38,200 bases of DNA, taken from assembly GCF_001598855.1 (NCBI RefSeq), contig NZ_BCZS01000037.1:1-38200 (forward strand). The letters run 5' to 3'. Source of the stretch: Pluralibacter gergoviae ATCC 33028 = NBRC 105706. GTDB lineage: Bacteria; Pseudomonadota; Gammaproteobacteria; Enterobacterales; Enterobacteriaceae. Each line of letters starts with the position of its first letter. The first letter of the stretch is position 1. The position numbers were made by a program, and so were the translations under genes. This document shows, piece by piece, positions 26,841 to 35,303 of this stretch. The notes below the pieces were generated by a model. It was not told the DNA's origin. It saw nothing but the letters and a program-made list of their open reading frames with translations, and did not search any database.

Positions 26841-27325
26841 CTATAGTGAATTGCAGAGTTTTGTTCCTTGATGCGCACCATAGAGATACGAAGAAAGCAA
26901 GGTGAGCATCACATAGATATAGTAGAGTCGGTAAATGCGTTTGTGATTATCCCGCCTGAGCATGACGTGAACCCTGCGGTAGCCATAGTTAACCCGGGTT
27001 TCGGTGTTCTCCCTGATACGGAGGCGCAACGCACTGTCGTCTACTGCTACAGAACGGTAGCGGAAAGATCTGCGGCTGACTCGTAGCGAAAAACAGACCT
27101 GCCTCTCACTGGTTCCGTAGCGTGCCTGCAGGTCTCGGCCCCATTCGTGCAGACGCGCCAGCGTCAGTTCTTTTTTGCCAGCACATCCTGCAGCATGGCC
27201 TTGTTGAGGCTCAGATCGGCAACCAGTTTCTTCAACCTGAGATTCTCTTCCTCAGGCTGCCGCATGTATTTCAGCTCCGAAGGATAAATCCCGCCGTATT
27301 TCTTGCGCCAAGGTTTCGTCAACTG
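26841..27325 (-). pseudogene. IS3-family (IS407-type) transposase remnant
   Basis: On the minus strand, KKYGGIYPSELKYMRQPEEE and KKLVADLSLNKAMLQDVLAK are the end of an orfA. Reading on toward lower positions, ETRVNYGYRRVHVMLRRDN and HKRIYRLYY are the start of orfB. The DDE domain is absent and the sequence ends near 26850. It is an old fragment between the two catabolic clusters. Confidence 0.75.
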
Positions 27326-27678
27326 AGGCCCGCTAAAGTGGGAAGGTCAAAAAAATAACCTTGACTGACAATAATTTTCGATATTCAAACTGCCCCCTTT
27401 ATGATGGAGCTGGAAGGGAAACGGTTCAACAGCGACGTGATAGTGACAATACCGGGCAGTTATTTACGATTTCATCCAGGGCATATAACAGTCTGGGAGA
27501 GATGTATTCCGACCCCGTGCCGACTGGGAGAGGTCTGCCGCGGCGCAGTTCCATATTGGTATGAACGTGTCCCGGGACGGGGTGACGCCAGTGAAACTGC
27601 GTTCACGGACGGTACCCGGAGCTGTCAGGATACCTGTCCGGTAACGCTGAGTCGTACCGTCTATATGAACGGAAATGC
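27326..27678 (+). other. Spacer with one doubtful small open frame
   Basis: No recognisable gene. A 94-codon frame (27401-27685) encodes a Cys- and Arg-containing peptide with segments such as CRGAVPYWYERVPGRG and CPVTLSRTVYMNGNAA. It could be the tail of an unknown gene, but it lacks a ribosome site and runs into the terminator hairpin. I would not call it a gene without a homolog. Confidence 0.3.
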
Positions 27679-27712
27679 CGCCTGACCCTCGCCCGCAGGC
27701 GAGGGTCAGGCG
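27679..27712 (-). terminator. Strong hairpin at the end of cluster 2
   Basis: CCTGACCCTCGCC (27681-27693) and GGCGAGGGTCAGG (27698-27710) with a four-base loop, extended by two more pairs to a 15-bp stem. It includes the stop codon region of the EamA gene (27706). No T-run follows on the minus strand, so it may protect the mRNA end or act with Rho. Confidence 0.6.
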
Positions 27713-28596
27713 CTGACGTGCCCCTCTCTGGCGACCGTCAGCGCCAGCAGGATAAGCAGCGCGCCGCCCACCTGCGACAGAGTCATCACTTCGCCATACC
27801 ATAGCGCCGAGAAAATGGCCGCCCACACTGGCTCCATCAGCATGATGAGCCCTCCGTTGGGCGTATAGGCTAGCCGCTGCGCATAGTTTTGCAAAAAGAA
27901 GCGCAAGCAGGTGGGAATGAGAATGCTGAGCGCAAGCCATGTCCAACCAGCCGCGTTGAGCTCGCCAGGCCACGGCTCCAGCCACAGGCTCACCGGCAAC
28001 GCCAGCAGGCCCACCGCGATCATCTGCATGGCGGCGAATAGCACCACCGGATGGTCGGTGGCGAAGCGATTATTCAGGCTGAAGTAAAAGGCGAAAATCG
28101 CCGCCGCACCAAAAAACCAGAACTGGCCCGCCTCGAACCGCCACTGGAGAAAGCTGTTACCCACCAGCAGCGCAATGCCGGGTAGGGCGAGCAGCATGGC
28201 GAGCCCGATGCGCTTCGACAGCGCCTGGCGGAACAGCAGCCATCCTGCGAACGGCACCAACAGCGGCCCGAGGCAGGTGAGAAACGCGCCAACGCCCAGC
28301 GCGGTGGTAAGATGCAGCGCCACAATCCAGCACATCATCGAGCCGCAAATCAGGCTGCCGATGGCGAAGGCTGGCCACAGGCTGCGCCGCCATTCGCGTC
28401 GGTCGGCTGCGGGCACCGCCAGGCCCAGCAGCAGACCGCCCGCCAGAAAGCGCACGGCGATAAAAAAGACCGGAGGCAGCGCGCCAAGTGCCTCTTTAGA
28501 GAAGATCCAGCCTGCCCCGGCACAGAGCGTTACCAGCAACAGCAGGCTCTCGCTTTTGCGTGCAGGCAGCATGGCCGCGCCGCTTCGCGCTATCAT
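27706..28596 (-). CDS. EamA-family (DMT) membrane transporter
   Basis: 296 residues with about ten membrane helices in two EamA repeats, e.g. LLLLVTLCAGAGWIFSKEAL and VGALLILLALTVAREG at the end. The second repeat includes the conserved pattern MLMEPVWAAIFSALWYGE. The family exports metabolites and amino acids. Its ATG overlaps the stop of the FrlC-like gene (ATGA), so it belongs to the operon, possibly to expel surplus amino acid released by deglycation. It is the last gene before the terminator hairpin. Confidence 0.9.
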   Translation of the reverse strand: MIARSGAAMLPARKSESLLLLVTLCAGAGWIFSKEALGALPPVFFIAVRFLAGGLLLGLAVPAADRREWRRSLWPAFAIGSLICGSMMCWIVALHLTTALGVGAFLTCLGPLLVPFAGWLLFRQALSKRIGLAMLLALPGIALLVGNSFLQWRFEAGQFWFFGAAAIFAFYFSLNNRFATDHPVVLFAAMQMIAVGLLALPVSLWLEPWPGELNAAGWTWLALSILIPTCLRFFLQNYAQRLAYTPNGGLIMLMEPVWAAIFSALWYGEVMTLSQVGGALLILLALTVAREGHVSA

Positions 28597-29423
28597 GCGA
28601 GCGCGTCACGCAGGAACGTAATGCTCTGGCGCATCGGCTCTAGCGGCTCCTGCCAGTAGCGCCCACCGGCTATCTCAAGCGACAGCAGACCGTTATAGCC
28701 ACCTTCACGAAGGGCGCTGAGGTAGCTTTTCAGCGGCAGGTTGCCGTCGCCGAGCGCCAGATGGCCCGCAGAGGTTCCGTCGATAAAATGGCAGTGGCGC
28801 AGTTTTGGCCCAAAGGCGTTGAGGTAATCGGTCACGCTGTCGCCGCCCACCGCCATGCCGACGATATCCAGCGCCGCGTCGAGCGCAGGCGAACTGACTT
28901 CGTTAACCAGAGACGCCAGCTCATGCACGGTGCTGGCGAGGTTGCTTTCGCGCGGCTGCAACACTTCCAGCACCAGCGTCACGCCACGGCTTTCCGCGAG
29001 GTGCGCCAGTTGCGCCAGGGCGTCCACCGCGCGGCTGCGCGCCTCCGCGGGCTTATCCTCTTCATAACCCCAGCCTGGCGTCATAAACAGTAGAGGCGAC
29101 TCAAGGCTTTCGCATATCTCCAGGCTGCGGCGGAAATAGTTAATGCTGTACTCCCGCTGCAGCGGGTTTTCGGCGGCGATATTAACCGGGTAGACGCACT
29201 GCTCCGGCGTGAAACAGGCGAGCTTAAGCTCGCGCTCCGCCAGTTCCCGCCTGAGCGCCTGCAGGTCCGCTTCCTGCACGGTGTCGATATGCAGGTGCGG
29301 CGCAACGCCCCATAGTTCAAACCACTGCACGCCGAGCGCGGCGACATCGTCCAGGCAATGGTTCAGCCGGTAGTGCGAATAGGTAAAGTTGGTGGCGCAG
29401 ATATGGCTGGCGTTAAGCATCAT
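28593..29423 (-). CDS. FrlC-like sugar phosphate isomerase/epimerase (TIM barrel)
   Basis: 276 residues of the AP_endonuc_2 family, resembling E. coli FrlC, which interconverts psicoselysine and fructoselysine by C3 epimerisation. Landmarks are LGVQWFELWGVAPHLHID (near 30-48), FMTPGWGYEE, LVLEVLQPRESNLAST (metal-binding Glu in LEVL), ALDIVGMAV, RHCHFIDGT and LSLEIAGGRYW. The putative metal ligands (E, D, H, E) are present. The ATG overlaps the ATPase stop by one base (TAATG). It may bring a C3 epimer of an Amadori compound into the pathway. Confidence 0.85.
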   Translation of the reverse strand: MMLNASHICATNFTYSHYRLNHCLDDVAALGVQWFELWGVAPHLHIDTVQEADLQALRRELAERELKLACFTPEQCVYPVNIAAENPLQREYSINYFRRSLEICESLESPLLFMTPGWGYEEDKPAEARSRAVDALAQLAHLAESRGVTLVLEVLQPRESNLASTVHELASLVNEVSSPALDAALDIVGMAVGGDSVTDYLNAFGPKLRHCHFIDGTSAGHLALGDGNLPLKSYLSALREGGYNGLLSLEIAGGRYWQEPLEPMRQSITFLRDALA

Positions 29424-30163
29424 TATTCCTCGCTGATGGGGTTGAGTACACGTTGTAAAAACTCGCGGGTGCGCGGGTGGGAAGGGTTGGTCAGCACCTG
29501 GCGCGCCGGGCCTTCTTCGGTCACCACACCGCCGTCGATAAACACCACGCGGTCGGCCACTTCGCGGGCGAAGGCGATTTCGTGGGTCACCACCACCATC
29601 GTCCTGCCCTGATTCGCCAGCTCGCGCATCACTTTCAGCACATCGCCCACCAGCTCCGGGTCGAGCGCCGAGGTGGGTTCGTCGAACAAAATGGCTCGCG
29701 GGCGCATCGCGAGCGCGCGGGCTATCGCCACGCGTTGCTGCTGGCCGCCGGAAAGATCCTGCGGGTATGAATGCGCCTTGTGGTCCATCCCCACCTGTTT
29801 AAGCAGCTCCATGCCATATTCCCGCGCGGGGCCGGGGCGCTCGCCTTTGACGTAAATCGGCCCTTCGGTGACGTTCTCCAGCACCGTGCGGTGCGGGAAG
29901 AGGTTAAAGCGCTGGAAGACCATCGCCACCTCGCCGCGCACCTGACTTAGCGCGCGCTCGCTGCCGTCCACCTGCACGCCGTCGAAAATAATCTCGCCGC
30001 TCTGGTAGTTCTCAAGCCCGTTGATGCAGCGCAACAGGGTCGACTTGCCGGAGCCTGAAGGGCCGATGATGCAAACCACCTCCTGGCGGTTGATGGTCAG
30101 GTTGATGCCGTTCAGCACGTGTACCGCACCGTAACTTTTATGGACATTGCGATATTCAATCAT
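29423..30163 (-). CDS. Polar amino-acid ABC importer ATPase (cluster 2)
   Basis: 246 residues with Walker [28 protein letters not shown], signature LSGGQQQR, Walker B ILFDEPTSALD and VVVTHEIAFA. The ATG at 30163 overlaps the permease stop (ATGA). Slightly more divergent from the cluster-1 ATPase than expected of a recent duplicate, so the two importers are related but not copies. It belongs with 30163-31624. Confidence 0.93.
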   Translation of the reverse strand: MIEYRNVHKSYGAVHVLNGINLTINRQEVVCIIGPSGSGKSTLLRCINGLENYQSGEIIFDGVQVDGSERALSQVRGEVAMVFQRFNLFPHRTVLENVTEGPIYVKGERPGPAREYGMELLKQVGMDHKAHSYPQDLSGGQQQRVAIARALAMRPRAILFDEPTSALDPELVGDVLKVMRELANQGRTMVVVTHEIAFAREVADRVVFIDGGVVTEEGPARQVLTNPSHPRTREFLQRVLNPISEE

Positions 30164-30825
30164 CAGTGGCTCCGACGCTTGTTCATGGCGTGTTCCACCC
30201 GGCGGCACAGCCACATCAGCGGCCAGCACATTACCAGATAGAGCAGGGCGACCAGCGTGAAAACGGTGGTGTTCTGAAATGTCGCCGAGGCGAGCAGCTT
30301 CCCTTGCAGGGAAAGTTCCGCCACGGTGATGGTGGAGGCGAGCGAACTGTCCTTGAGCATCATCACCATGGTGTTGCCGTATGAGGGCCAGATAATCTTG
30401 ATGGCCTGCGGCAGGATAACGCGGCGCATCATCAGGCGCTTAGACATGCCAAGCGTCTGCGCCGCCTCGATCTGCCCCTTGTCGATAGCCTGAATGCCGG
30501 CGCGAAAATCCTCCGCCTGGTAAACTGAATAGGCGATGCCGAGGCCGATAATGGCGGCAGTCAGCGCCGACATTTCGATACCGATATCGGGCAGTACAAA
30601 GTAGATATAGAAAAGCTGAACCAGCATCGGGATGCCGCGCAGCACGTTAACCACCGCACCGCTCACCAGGCGCAGCGGACGGTGGGCCGATAGACGCATC
30701 AGCGCCCACGTCAGCCCGAGCAGGGTCGAGAGGATAAGCGAACAAAAGGTAACCAGTACCGTGTATTTCACCCCCTCCACCAGGATGGGGAGGGCGGTGG
30801 CGCTGAAGGTAAAAAAGTCGTTCAT
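30163..30825 (-). CDS. Polar amino-acid ABC importer permease (cluster 2)
   Basis: 220 residues, HisM/GlnP type. Membrane segments begin at ILVEGVKYTVLVTFCSLILS, the first loop contains NVLRGIPMLVQLFYIYFVLP, and the EAA-type loop is GIQAIDKGQIEAAQTLGMSK. The start is ATG at 30825, which has AGGA at normal spacing, not the in-frame upstream ATG at 30840. One permease gene implies a homodimer. Confidence 0.92.
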   Translation of the reverse strand: MNDFFTFSATALPILVEGVKYTVLVTFCSLILSTLLGLTWALMRLSAHRPLRLVSGAVVNVLRGIPMLVQLFYIYFVLPDIGIEMSALTAAIIGLGIAYSVYQAEDFRAGIQAIDKGQIEAAQTLGMSKRLMMRRVILPQAIKIIWPSYGNTMVMMLKDSSLASTITVAELSLQGKLLASATFQNTTVFTLVALLYLVMCWPLMWLCRRVEHAMNKRRSH

Positions 30826-30868
30826 CGCAGTTCCTGTCACGGGGTATCAGGGGCTACGCCCCCTTGTT

Positions 30869-31624
30869 TTAATTAAGCTTCCACTTTTCCAGCAGCGCCG
30901 TAATCTCGCCGTTGCTCTGCATGGTGGCGATAGCTTCGTTAAGCTTCGCCAACTGCTGCTCTTCGTCCTTACGCACGCCAAGCCCGAGCGAGCCTGGCAG
31001 TACCGGCTTGTAGCTCTTCACCAGCCGCACGTTGGGATATTCGCCAAGCGAGAGGTAATAGGCCATGGAAGGGGTATCGCCAAAGCCCGCTTTGATGCGC
31101 CCGGCGTTCACGTCTTTCATGATGCCGGTGAGGGTGTCGTAAGCTTTCACATCCTTGAAGATGTTGGCCTGCTTAAGGGGCTCGATAAAAATCGTGCCCA
31201 TCTGCGCGCCCACTACCGCACCAGGCAACTCTTTAAAGGAGGTGTAGTCTTTAGTGTCCTCTTTACGCACGATCATCCCTTCGCCGTAGCTATACACAGG
31301 CGTGGTGAAATCGATCACTTTCTTGCGCGGCTCGGTGATATACATGCCGGTGGCGATAAGGTCTATCTTGCCGGTGCGCAGCGCCGGAATAAGCGCTGAG
31401 AAATCCATCGCTTTAAACTCCACCTCATAACCCGCGTGCTTTGCGGCCTGGCGGGCGATATCCAGCATAAAGCCGTCCAGCTCATGGGTTTTCGGGTTCA
31501 GAAAGGAGATGGGAATGCCGTTGGCTTCGGTGCCGACCACCAGCTTTTCGGCGGCCCCGGCGGGTAAGGCAAGCGAGATTGCGGCCAGCAGCGCAACTGA
31601 ACAGGCTAAGGTTTTCATCTTCAT
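30869..31624 (-). CDS. Periplasmic amino-acid-binding protein (cluster 2)
   Basis: 251 residues. The ATG at 31624 has GGAG at normal spacing. The signal peptide (KTLACSVALLAAISLALPAG) is probably cleaved after AGAA, about residue 25. Mature motifs include KLVVGTEANGIPISFLNPKT, LDGFMLDIARQAAKHAG, MDFSALIPALRTGKIDLIAT and KVIDFTTPVYSYGEG. The usual strongly conserved ligand-clamping Arg of amino-acid binders is not obvious near the STGMYITEPR segment except as that final Arg. It feeds the permease at 30163. The ligand is inferred to be a glycated or opine-like amino acid from its enzyme neighbours. Confidence 0.9.
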   Translation of the reverse strand: MKMKTLACSVALLAAISLALPAGAAEKLVVGTEANGIPISFLNPKTHELDGFMLDIARQAAKHAGYEVEFKAMDFSALIPALRTGKIDLIATGMYITEPRKKVIDFTTPVYSYGEGMIVRKEDTKDYTSFKELPGAVVGAQMGTIFIEPLKQANIFKDVKAYDTLTGIMKDVNAGRIKAGFGDTPSMAYYLSLGEYPNVRLVKSYKPVLPGSLGLGVRKDEEQQLAKLNEAIATMQSNGEITALLEKWKLN

Positions 31625-31689
31625 GTCTTGCTCCACGTAAAAAAGGTTGGATTGCAGCCCGCCTGCGGCGGTGCGTTATAGCATTGCGA

Positions 31690-32520
31690 CTACGGTTGTT
31701 GTTTTGCCTCCTGCGGTAGCGGCGTTAGCGGCACGCCGCTGCCGAATGCACCGAGGCGTTCGCAAACCCTCGCCGAGGCAAGGGCCGCATCGTTCGCTGC
31801 GTCGGCAAGCGTTGATCCCTGACCAAGCTTCACCAGCAGCGTGGCGATAAATGCATCCCCCGCGCCGAGGCTGTCGACAATCTGCGTCGGCAACGCGGGC
31901 TGGCGGTGGCGTTCGCCCCGGTGGCTGATAATCGCGCCGTCCGCGCCCTGCGTGACCAGCACGGTGGCGACACCCGCCGCGTGCGCGTTGGCGATCAGCG
32001 TTTCAATCGCCTGCGGCGCGCTGCCACTGCGCGAAAAGGTGGCGACCTGCACCCAGCGCAGCAGCGGCTCGGCCCAGGCGTCGTCGCGCGAACCGAAGTC
32101 GAACGAGAGCGGCGCGCAGGCGGCAAGCTGGGGAAGCTGTGCTTCCAGCCCGCTGTAATCGCTGGTGTGCAGCAGGTCGAAGTCCGCAAGCCACGCCAGG
32201 TCCGCCTCGCTCAGCCGCAGCTGGTAAGGCGGCGGCACGGAACCGACGAAAAAGCGGTTGCCGTCGGCATCGATATCGATTTGCGAAAGCGCGTTAAAGC
32301 TTTCGTTGATCCGCACGCGACTGATGTCTACTCCTTCAGCGCAAAGCGCGTGGCGAATCACGCCCGCCGGAATATCGTTGCCGGTGATGCCGAGGTAGGC
32401 GGCCTGCGCCCCGGCCTGGCGGCCAAAAACCGCAAAGTTAAGCGCGTTGCCGCCCGCGAACATCAGGTCGCAGTGCAGGTAGCGGTCAATCACGTTGTCA
32501 CCCACTCCACAAATTCGCAT
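31690..32520 (-). CDS. FrlD-like PfkB-family sugar kinase
   Basis: 276 residues, close in form to E. coli FrlD (fructoselysine 6-kinase). N-terminal GVGDNVIDRYLHCDLMFAGG (5-24) holds the substrate-binding Asp and GG motif. VDSLGAGDAFIATLL near 215-229 is the PfkB ATP/anion-hole motif with the catalytic Asp. ATG 32520 is preferred; an upstream TTG at 32529 overlaps the deglycase stop. Only five bases separate it from the deglycase gene, so the two are coupled. It would phosphorylate an Amadori compound at C6 for the FrlB-like enzyme. Confidence 0.85.
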   Translation of the reverse strand: MRICGVGDNVIDRYLHCDLMFAGGNALNFAVFGRQAGAQAAYLGITGNDIPAGVIRHALCAEGVDISRVRINESFNALSQIDIDADGNRFFVGSVPPPYQLRLSEADLAWLADFDLLHTSDYSGLEAQLPQLAACAPLSFDFGSRDDAWAEPLLRWVQVATFSRSGSAPQAIETLIANAHAAGVATVLVTQGADGAIISHRGERHRQPALPTQIVDSLGAGDAFIATLLVKLGQGSTLADAANDAALASARVCERLGAFGSGVPLTPLPQEAKQQP

Positions 32521-32525
32521 AGTTA

Positions 32526-33563
32526 TCAATATTCCACTTTGTACATGTAACGGCGGTCATCGAGAGAGTGGCCGGTGTGATGCTCCAGGTGATCTGCAAG
32601 ACGCGTGCCCATCAGGCCCAGCGCGATGGCGGCAAAGTGTGCTTTCACTTCTGGCGCTGCGCCCGGCAGGCTAAAGCCAGCGGCGTCAAACACATGGACG
32701 TTTTCGGTATAGCGGCGGGCAAAGTCGATGGCTCGCTGCGTCATGGCGCGGCTGTCGTCATCGGCGTGGAACACCACCAGGTGTGCGCCCGGCAAAATCA
32801 TCTCAAATGGGCCGTGGCAGAAATCACCCGCCAGCACCGGGGTGGCGTTGCGCCACTGCATCTCCATCAGATAACAGTAGGAAAGCGTGTAGGCCGCGCC
32901 GTAGTTAGCGCCAGCGGCGGTCACGTAAATATCGCCGCCCTGAGCGATGGATTTCGCAATGGCGTCGCCGACGGCTTCTTGTTTATCGAGGTACTGTTGC
33001 AGCGCCGCAGGCAGGGCGGGCAGGGCGTCGCGCCAGGCGCTGACGTCTAGGTTATCCACGTGCTCCAGCAGTTCAATCACCAGTTGCAGCAGCAGAAGCT
33101 GTTTGCCCGGCGTCACGGTACGCGGGCTGTAGTAAACCAGCGCGGTGTCGGCGGTATTGGCGAGCGGCGTGTTCAGCTCTTGGCTTAGCGAGACCACATA
33201 CGCGTCGTAAGATTTCGCAAAGAGCGCCGCCTGCGCCGTTTCCGGCGTGGCGCCGGAGTGCGATGAGAGGATCACCAGCGACGACGCTCCCAGACGGGCA
33301 GGGGGCTGCGCCATAAACTCCGCCGCGTTCAGGTTCCACGCCTGTAGCTTTTTGCTGTGGCGGCAGAGCAGGGCGTGGGCATGCACTGAAGAAGAGAACG
33401 AGCCGCCGCAGCCGACGAAATAGATATCTTTCAGCGGGCGGGAGGCGGCGGCCTCTGCGATGCCAGCGATGGCGTTTTTCTGTCCCAGCACTTTCTCAAG
33501 TGTCGGGATGAAGTCCGCTTCCAGCGGGCGCAGCGGCAGTGAAACTGTGGTGTTTTGCGTCAT
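32526..33563 (-). CDS. FrlB-like SIS-domain deglycase
   Basis: 345 residues with two SIS domains. The first has IYFVGCGGSFSSSVHAHALL (47-66) and ILSSHSGATPETAQAALFAK. The second has GDFCHGPFEMI (about 244-254), equivalent to the GE(L/F)xHGP motif of GlmS and FrlB. The C-terminal DRRYMYKVEY resembles the end of E. coli FrlB. FrlB-type enzymes split a 6-phospho Amadori compound to glucose 6-phosphate and an amino acid. Note Asp in place of the usual Glu at this motif. First gene of the operon, divergent from its repressor. The start ATG at 33563 has AGG ten bases before. Confidence 0.85.
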   Translation of the reverse strand: MTQNTTVSLPLRPLEADFIPTLEKVLGQKNAIAGIAEAAASRPLKDIYFVGCGGSFSSSVHAHALLCRHSKKLQAWNLNAAEFMAQPPARLGASSLVILSSHSGATPETAQAALFAKSYDAYVVSLSQELNTPLANTADTALVYYSPRTVTPGKQLLLLQLVIELLEHVDNLDVSAWRDALPALPAALQQYLDKQEAVGDAIAKSIAQGGDIYVTAAGANYGAAYTLSYCYLMEMQWRNATPVLAGDFCHGPFEMILPGAHLVVFHADDDSRAMTQRAIDFARRYTENVHVFDAAGFSLPGAAPEVKAHFAAIALGLMGTRLADHLEHHTGHSLDDRRYMYKVEY

Positions 33564-33598
33564 GTTGGTTTACCTGTCCGTCTTGGTTGTAATGGATG

Positions 33599-33682
33599 TG
33601 ATAACGTTATCAGTTCATCTGCAAAATAAACCCGTGATTTACAGCAGCGGGTGGATTATCCTAAAATGAGAGAACGTTATCA
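33599..33682. promoter_or_regulatory. Two LacI-type operators between cluster 2 and its repressor
   Basis: A perfect palindrome TGATAACGTTATCA at 33599-33612, and AGAGAACGTTATCA (12 of 14 matches) at 33669-33682; centres are 70 bp apart. They share the TGA-N8-TCA frame and central CG with the cluster-1 operators but differ inside. The first lies 36 bp upstream of the deglycase ATG and so could block transcription start or early elongation. Confidence 0.8.
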
Positions 33683-33793
33683 CACGGTGAATAATTCGCC
33701 GGTGTTGAAAAATTGTCAATGATCTTTTTCTTATGATTTCGCCGGAAATCGATAACCTCCGGGAACTGAAAAGCGGAGCAGACAAAACTTCTT

Positions 33794-34891
33794 ATGAACA
33801 AAAAAAATAACCGAATCACCGTGAAAGACGTGGCGCGCAAGGCGGGGGTTTCCACCGCGGCGGCTGGCCGGGCGCTGGGAGGTTACGGATATGTCAGCGA
33901 GGAGCTGCGTGAAAAAATCATACGCGCTGCTGAAGAGCTGGGTTATGTGGCAAACCAGGTAGCGCGGGCGATGATCACCGGCAAAAGCCAGACCATCGGC
34001 GTGGTGGGCGCGGACATCAGCAACCCTTTTTTCGCCGAGGCGTTGCGCGGCATCAGCGATATCGCCCGTCGCCACGAGTTCGGCGTGCTTATCACCAGCA
34101 GCGACGAAGACGTGCCGCGCGAGCAGGAGGCGGTGCGCATTCTGCTGGAGAAACAGGTGGACGGGCTTATCGTCTCGCCTGCTGATATAAACAATTGCCA
34201 CCACCTAGACCAGGCTATCGCCCAAGGTATTCCGGTGGTGCTGCTCGACCGTAAGCTGCCGACGCTGGCCGCCGACGCGGTGCTTATCGACAACGTACAT
34301 GCCAGCCGCGAAGCTACGCGCTACCTGCTAAGCTGCGGCCATCGTCGCATCGCCATCATCACTGAGTTAAGCTCGGACTACGATACGCAACTGGCGCTGG
34401 AGCCGGAGAAGTTTTCGACGATCAACGCCGACCGGCTTAACTCAAGCGGCGCGCGCCTGCTCGGCTACCTGCTAGCGCACCATGAAGCGGGCGTGGCGGT
34501 GGAGAAAACCTTAATCCGCCGCACTGGCAAATATTGCGCCCAGCACGCGTTTGAAGAGACACTGGCTGTGCTGGACGCCGCCGCGCCCACGGCAGTTTTC
34601 GCGGTGGATAACGTCATGACCCAGGGCGCCTGGCGCGCGGTGCGTGAGCGCGGCATCGCTGTGCCGCAAAAGCTCTCTTTCTTCGCCTTCGACGAACTCG
34701 ACTGGCTGACGCTCACCACCCCGCGCATTTCCACCGTTGCGCAGCCGATTCACCATATGGGCGTACATGCAGCCGAGCTGCTTTTCAGGCGCATACGTGA
34801 GACAGATTTACCTGTCTCGTGGCAAACGTATCAGGTGGAGATGAAGCTGCGCGAGTCGGTGGCGACGATCGCGGAGAACGTGAAAGGATAA
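33794..34891 (+). CDS. LacI-family repressor of cluster 2
   Basis: 365 residues. HTH VKDVARKAGVSTAAAGRALG (10-29), hinge YVANQVARAMITGKSQTIGV, then a ribose-binding-like effector domain. A paralog of the 25697-26773 regulator, matching along the N-terminal 100 or so residues (ALRG, SDED, EAVR, VDGLIVSP). It should repress the divergent 33563-27706 operon through the TGATAACGTTATCA sites. Its recognition helix (STAAAGR) differs from the paralog (SKAQAAR) in line with the different operators. Confidence 0.92.
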   Translation: MNKKNNRITVKDVARKAGVSTAAAGRALGGYGYVSEELREKIIRAAEELGYVANQVARAMITGKSQTIGVVGADISNPFFAEALRGISDIARRHEFGVLITSSDEDVPREQEAVRILLEKQVDGLIVSPADINNCHHLDQAIAQGIPVVLLDRKLPTLAADAVLIDNVHASREATRYLLSCGHRRIAIITELSSDYDTQLALEPEKFSTINADRLNSSGARLLGYLLAHHEAGVAVEKTLIRRTGKYCAQHAFEETLAVLDAAAPTAVFAVDNVMTQGAWRAVRERGIAVPQKLSFFAFDELDWLTLTTPRISTVAQPIHHMGVHAAELLFRRIRETDLPVSWQTYQVEMKLRESVATIAENVKG

Positions 34892-35303
34892 CGATCTCCG
34901 ACACGCTTAGCTCCGGTGCGTGTTCACTACCTGGCCGATGTGTTCACCTTCCAGCGCGTGTGCCGGGTCGCGAAGAGGTCGGTGTTGAAGGACGTATAAC
35001 TGCGCAGGAGCCGTTATCGGGGTTTGAGGGGCAATCGTGTAAAAACCACGCTAAGGAGATAATTCATTCTTTTTTAAACGCATAGTTTTTCTGTATTCGC
35101 TGAGTGTGAGGCTTTTAATACGGCGAAAGGAATAGGATAGAGTTGCATCGACCTGTTGAGCTCACAGCACGAAGCGGGCTGTTAACTTTGAAATCCACCG
35201 CAATTATCGTGCACCCAATGCCAGCGGGCAGACAGGCCTCCCTATGCCAAGGCTCTTTTTGTTGGTATGTTTCTGTATAGGGAAAACCGCTGCGGAGAAA
35301 CCA
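34892..35303. other. Gap between repressor and nuclease genes
   Basis: No gene is supported. A 28-codon stretch in the plus strand (about 34916-34999) ending RVCRVAKRSVLKDV could be the tail of a lost gene, but I do not recognise it. The rest is A+T-rich upstream of the nuclease gene and may contain its promoter. Confidence 0.4.

Noticed and set aside
27464..27985. Minus-strand 173-codon frame crossing the end of the EamA gene
   Set aside because: It is out of frame with EamA, runs through the terminator hairpin and shows no motif.
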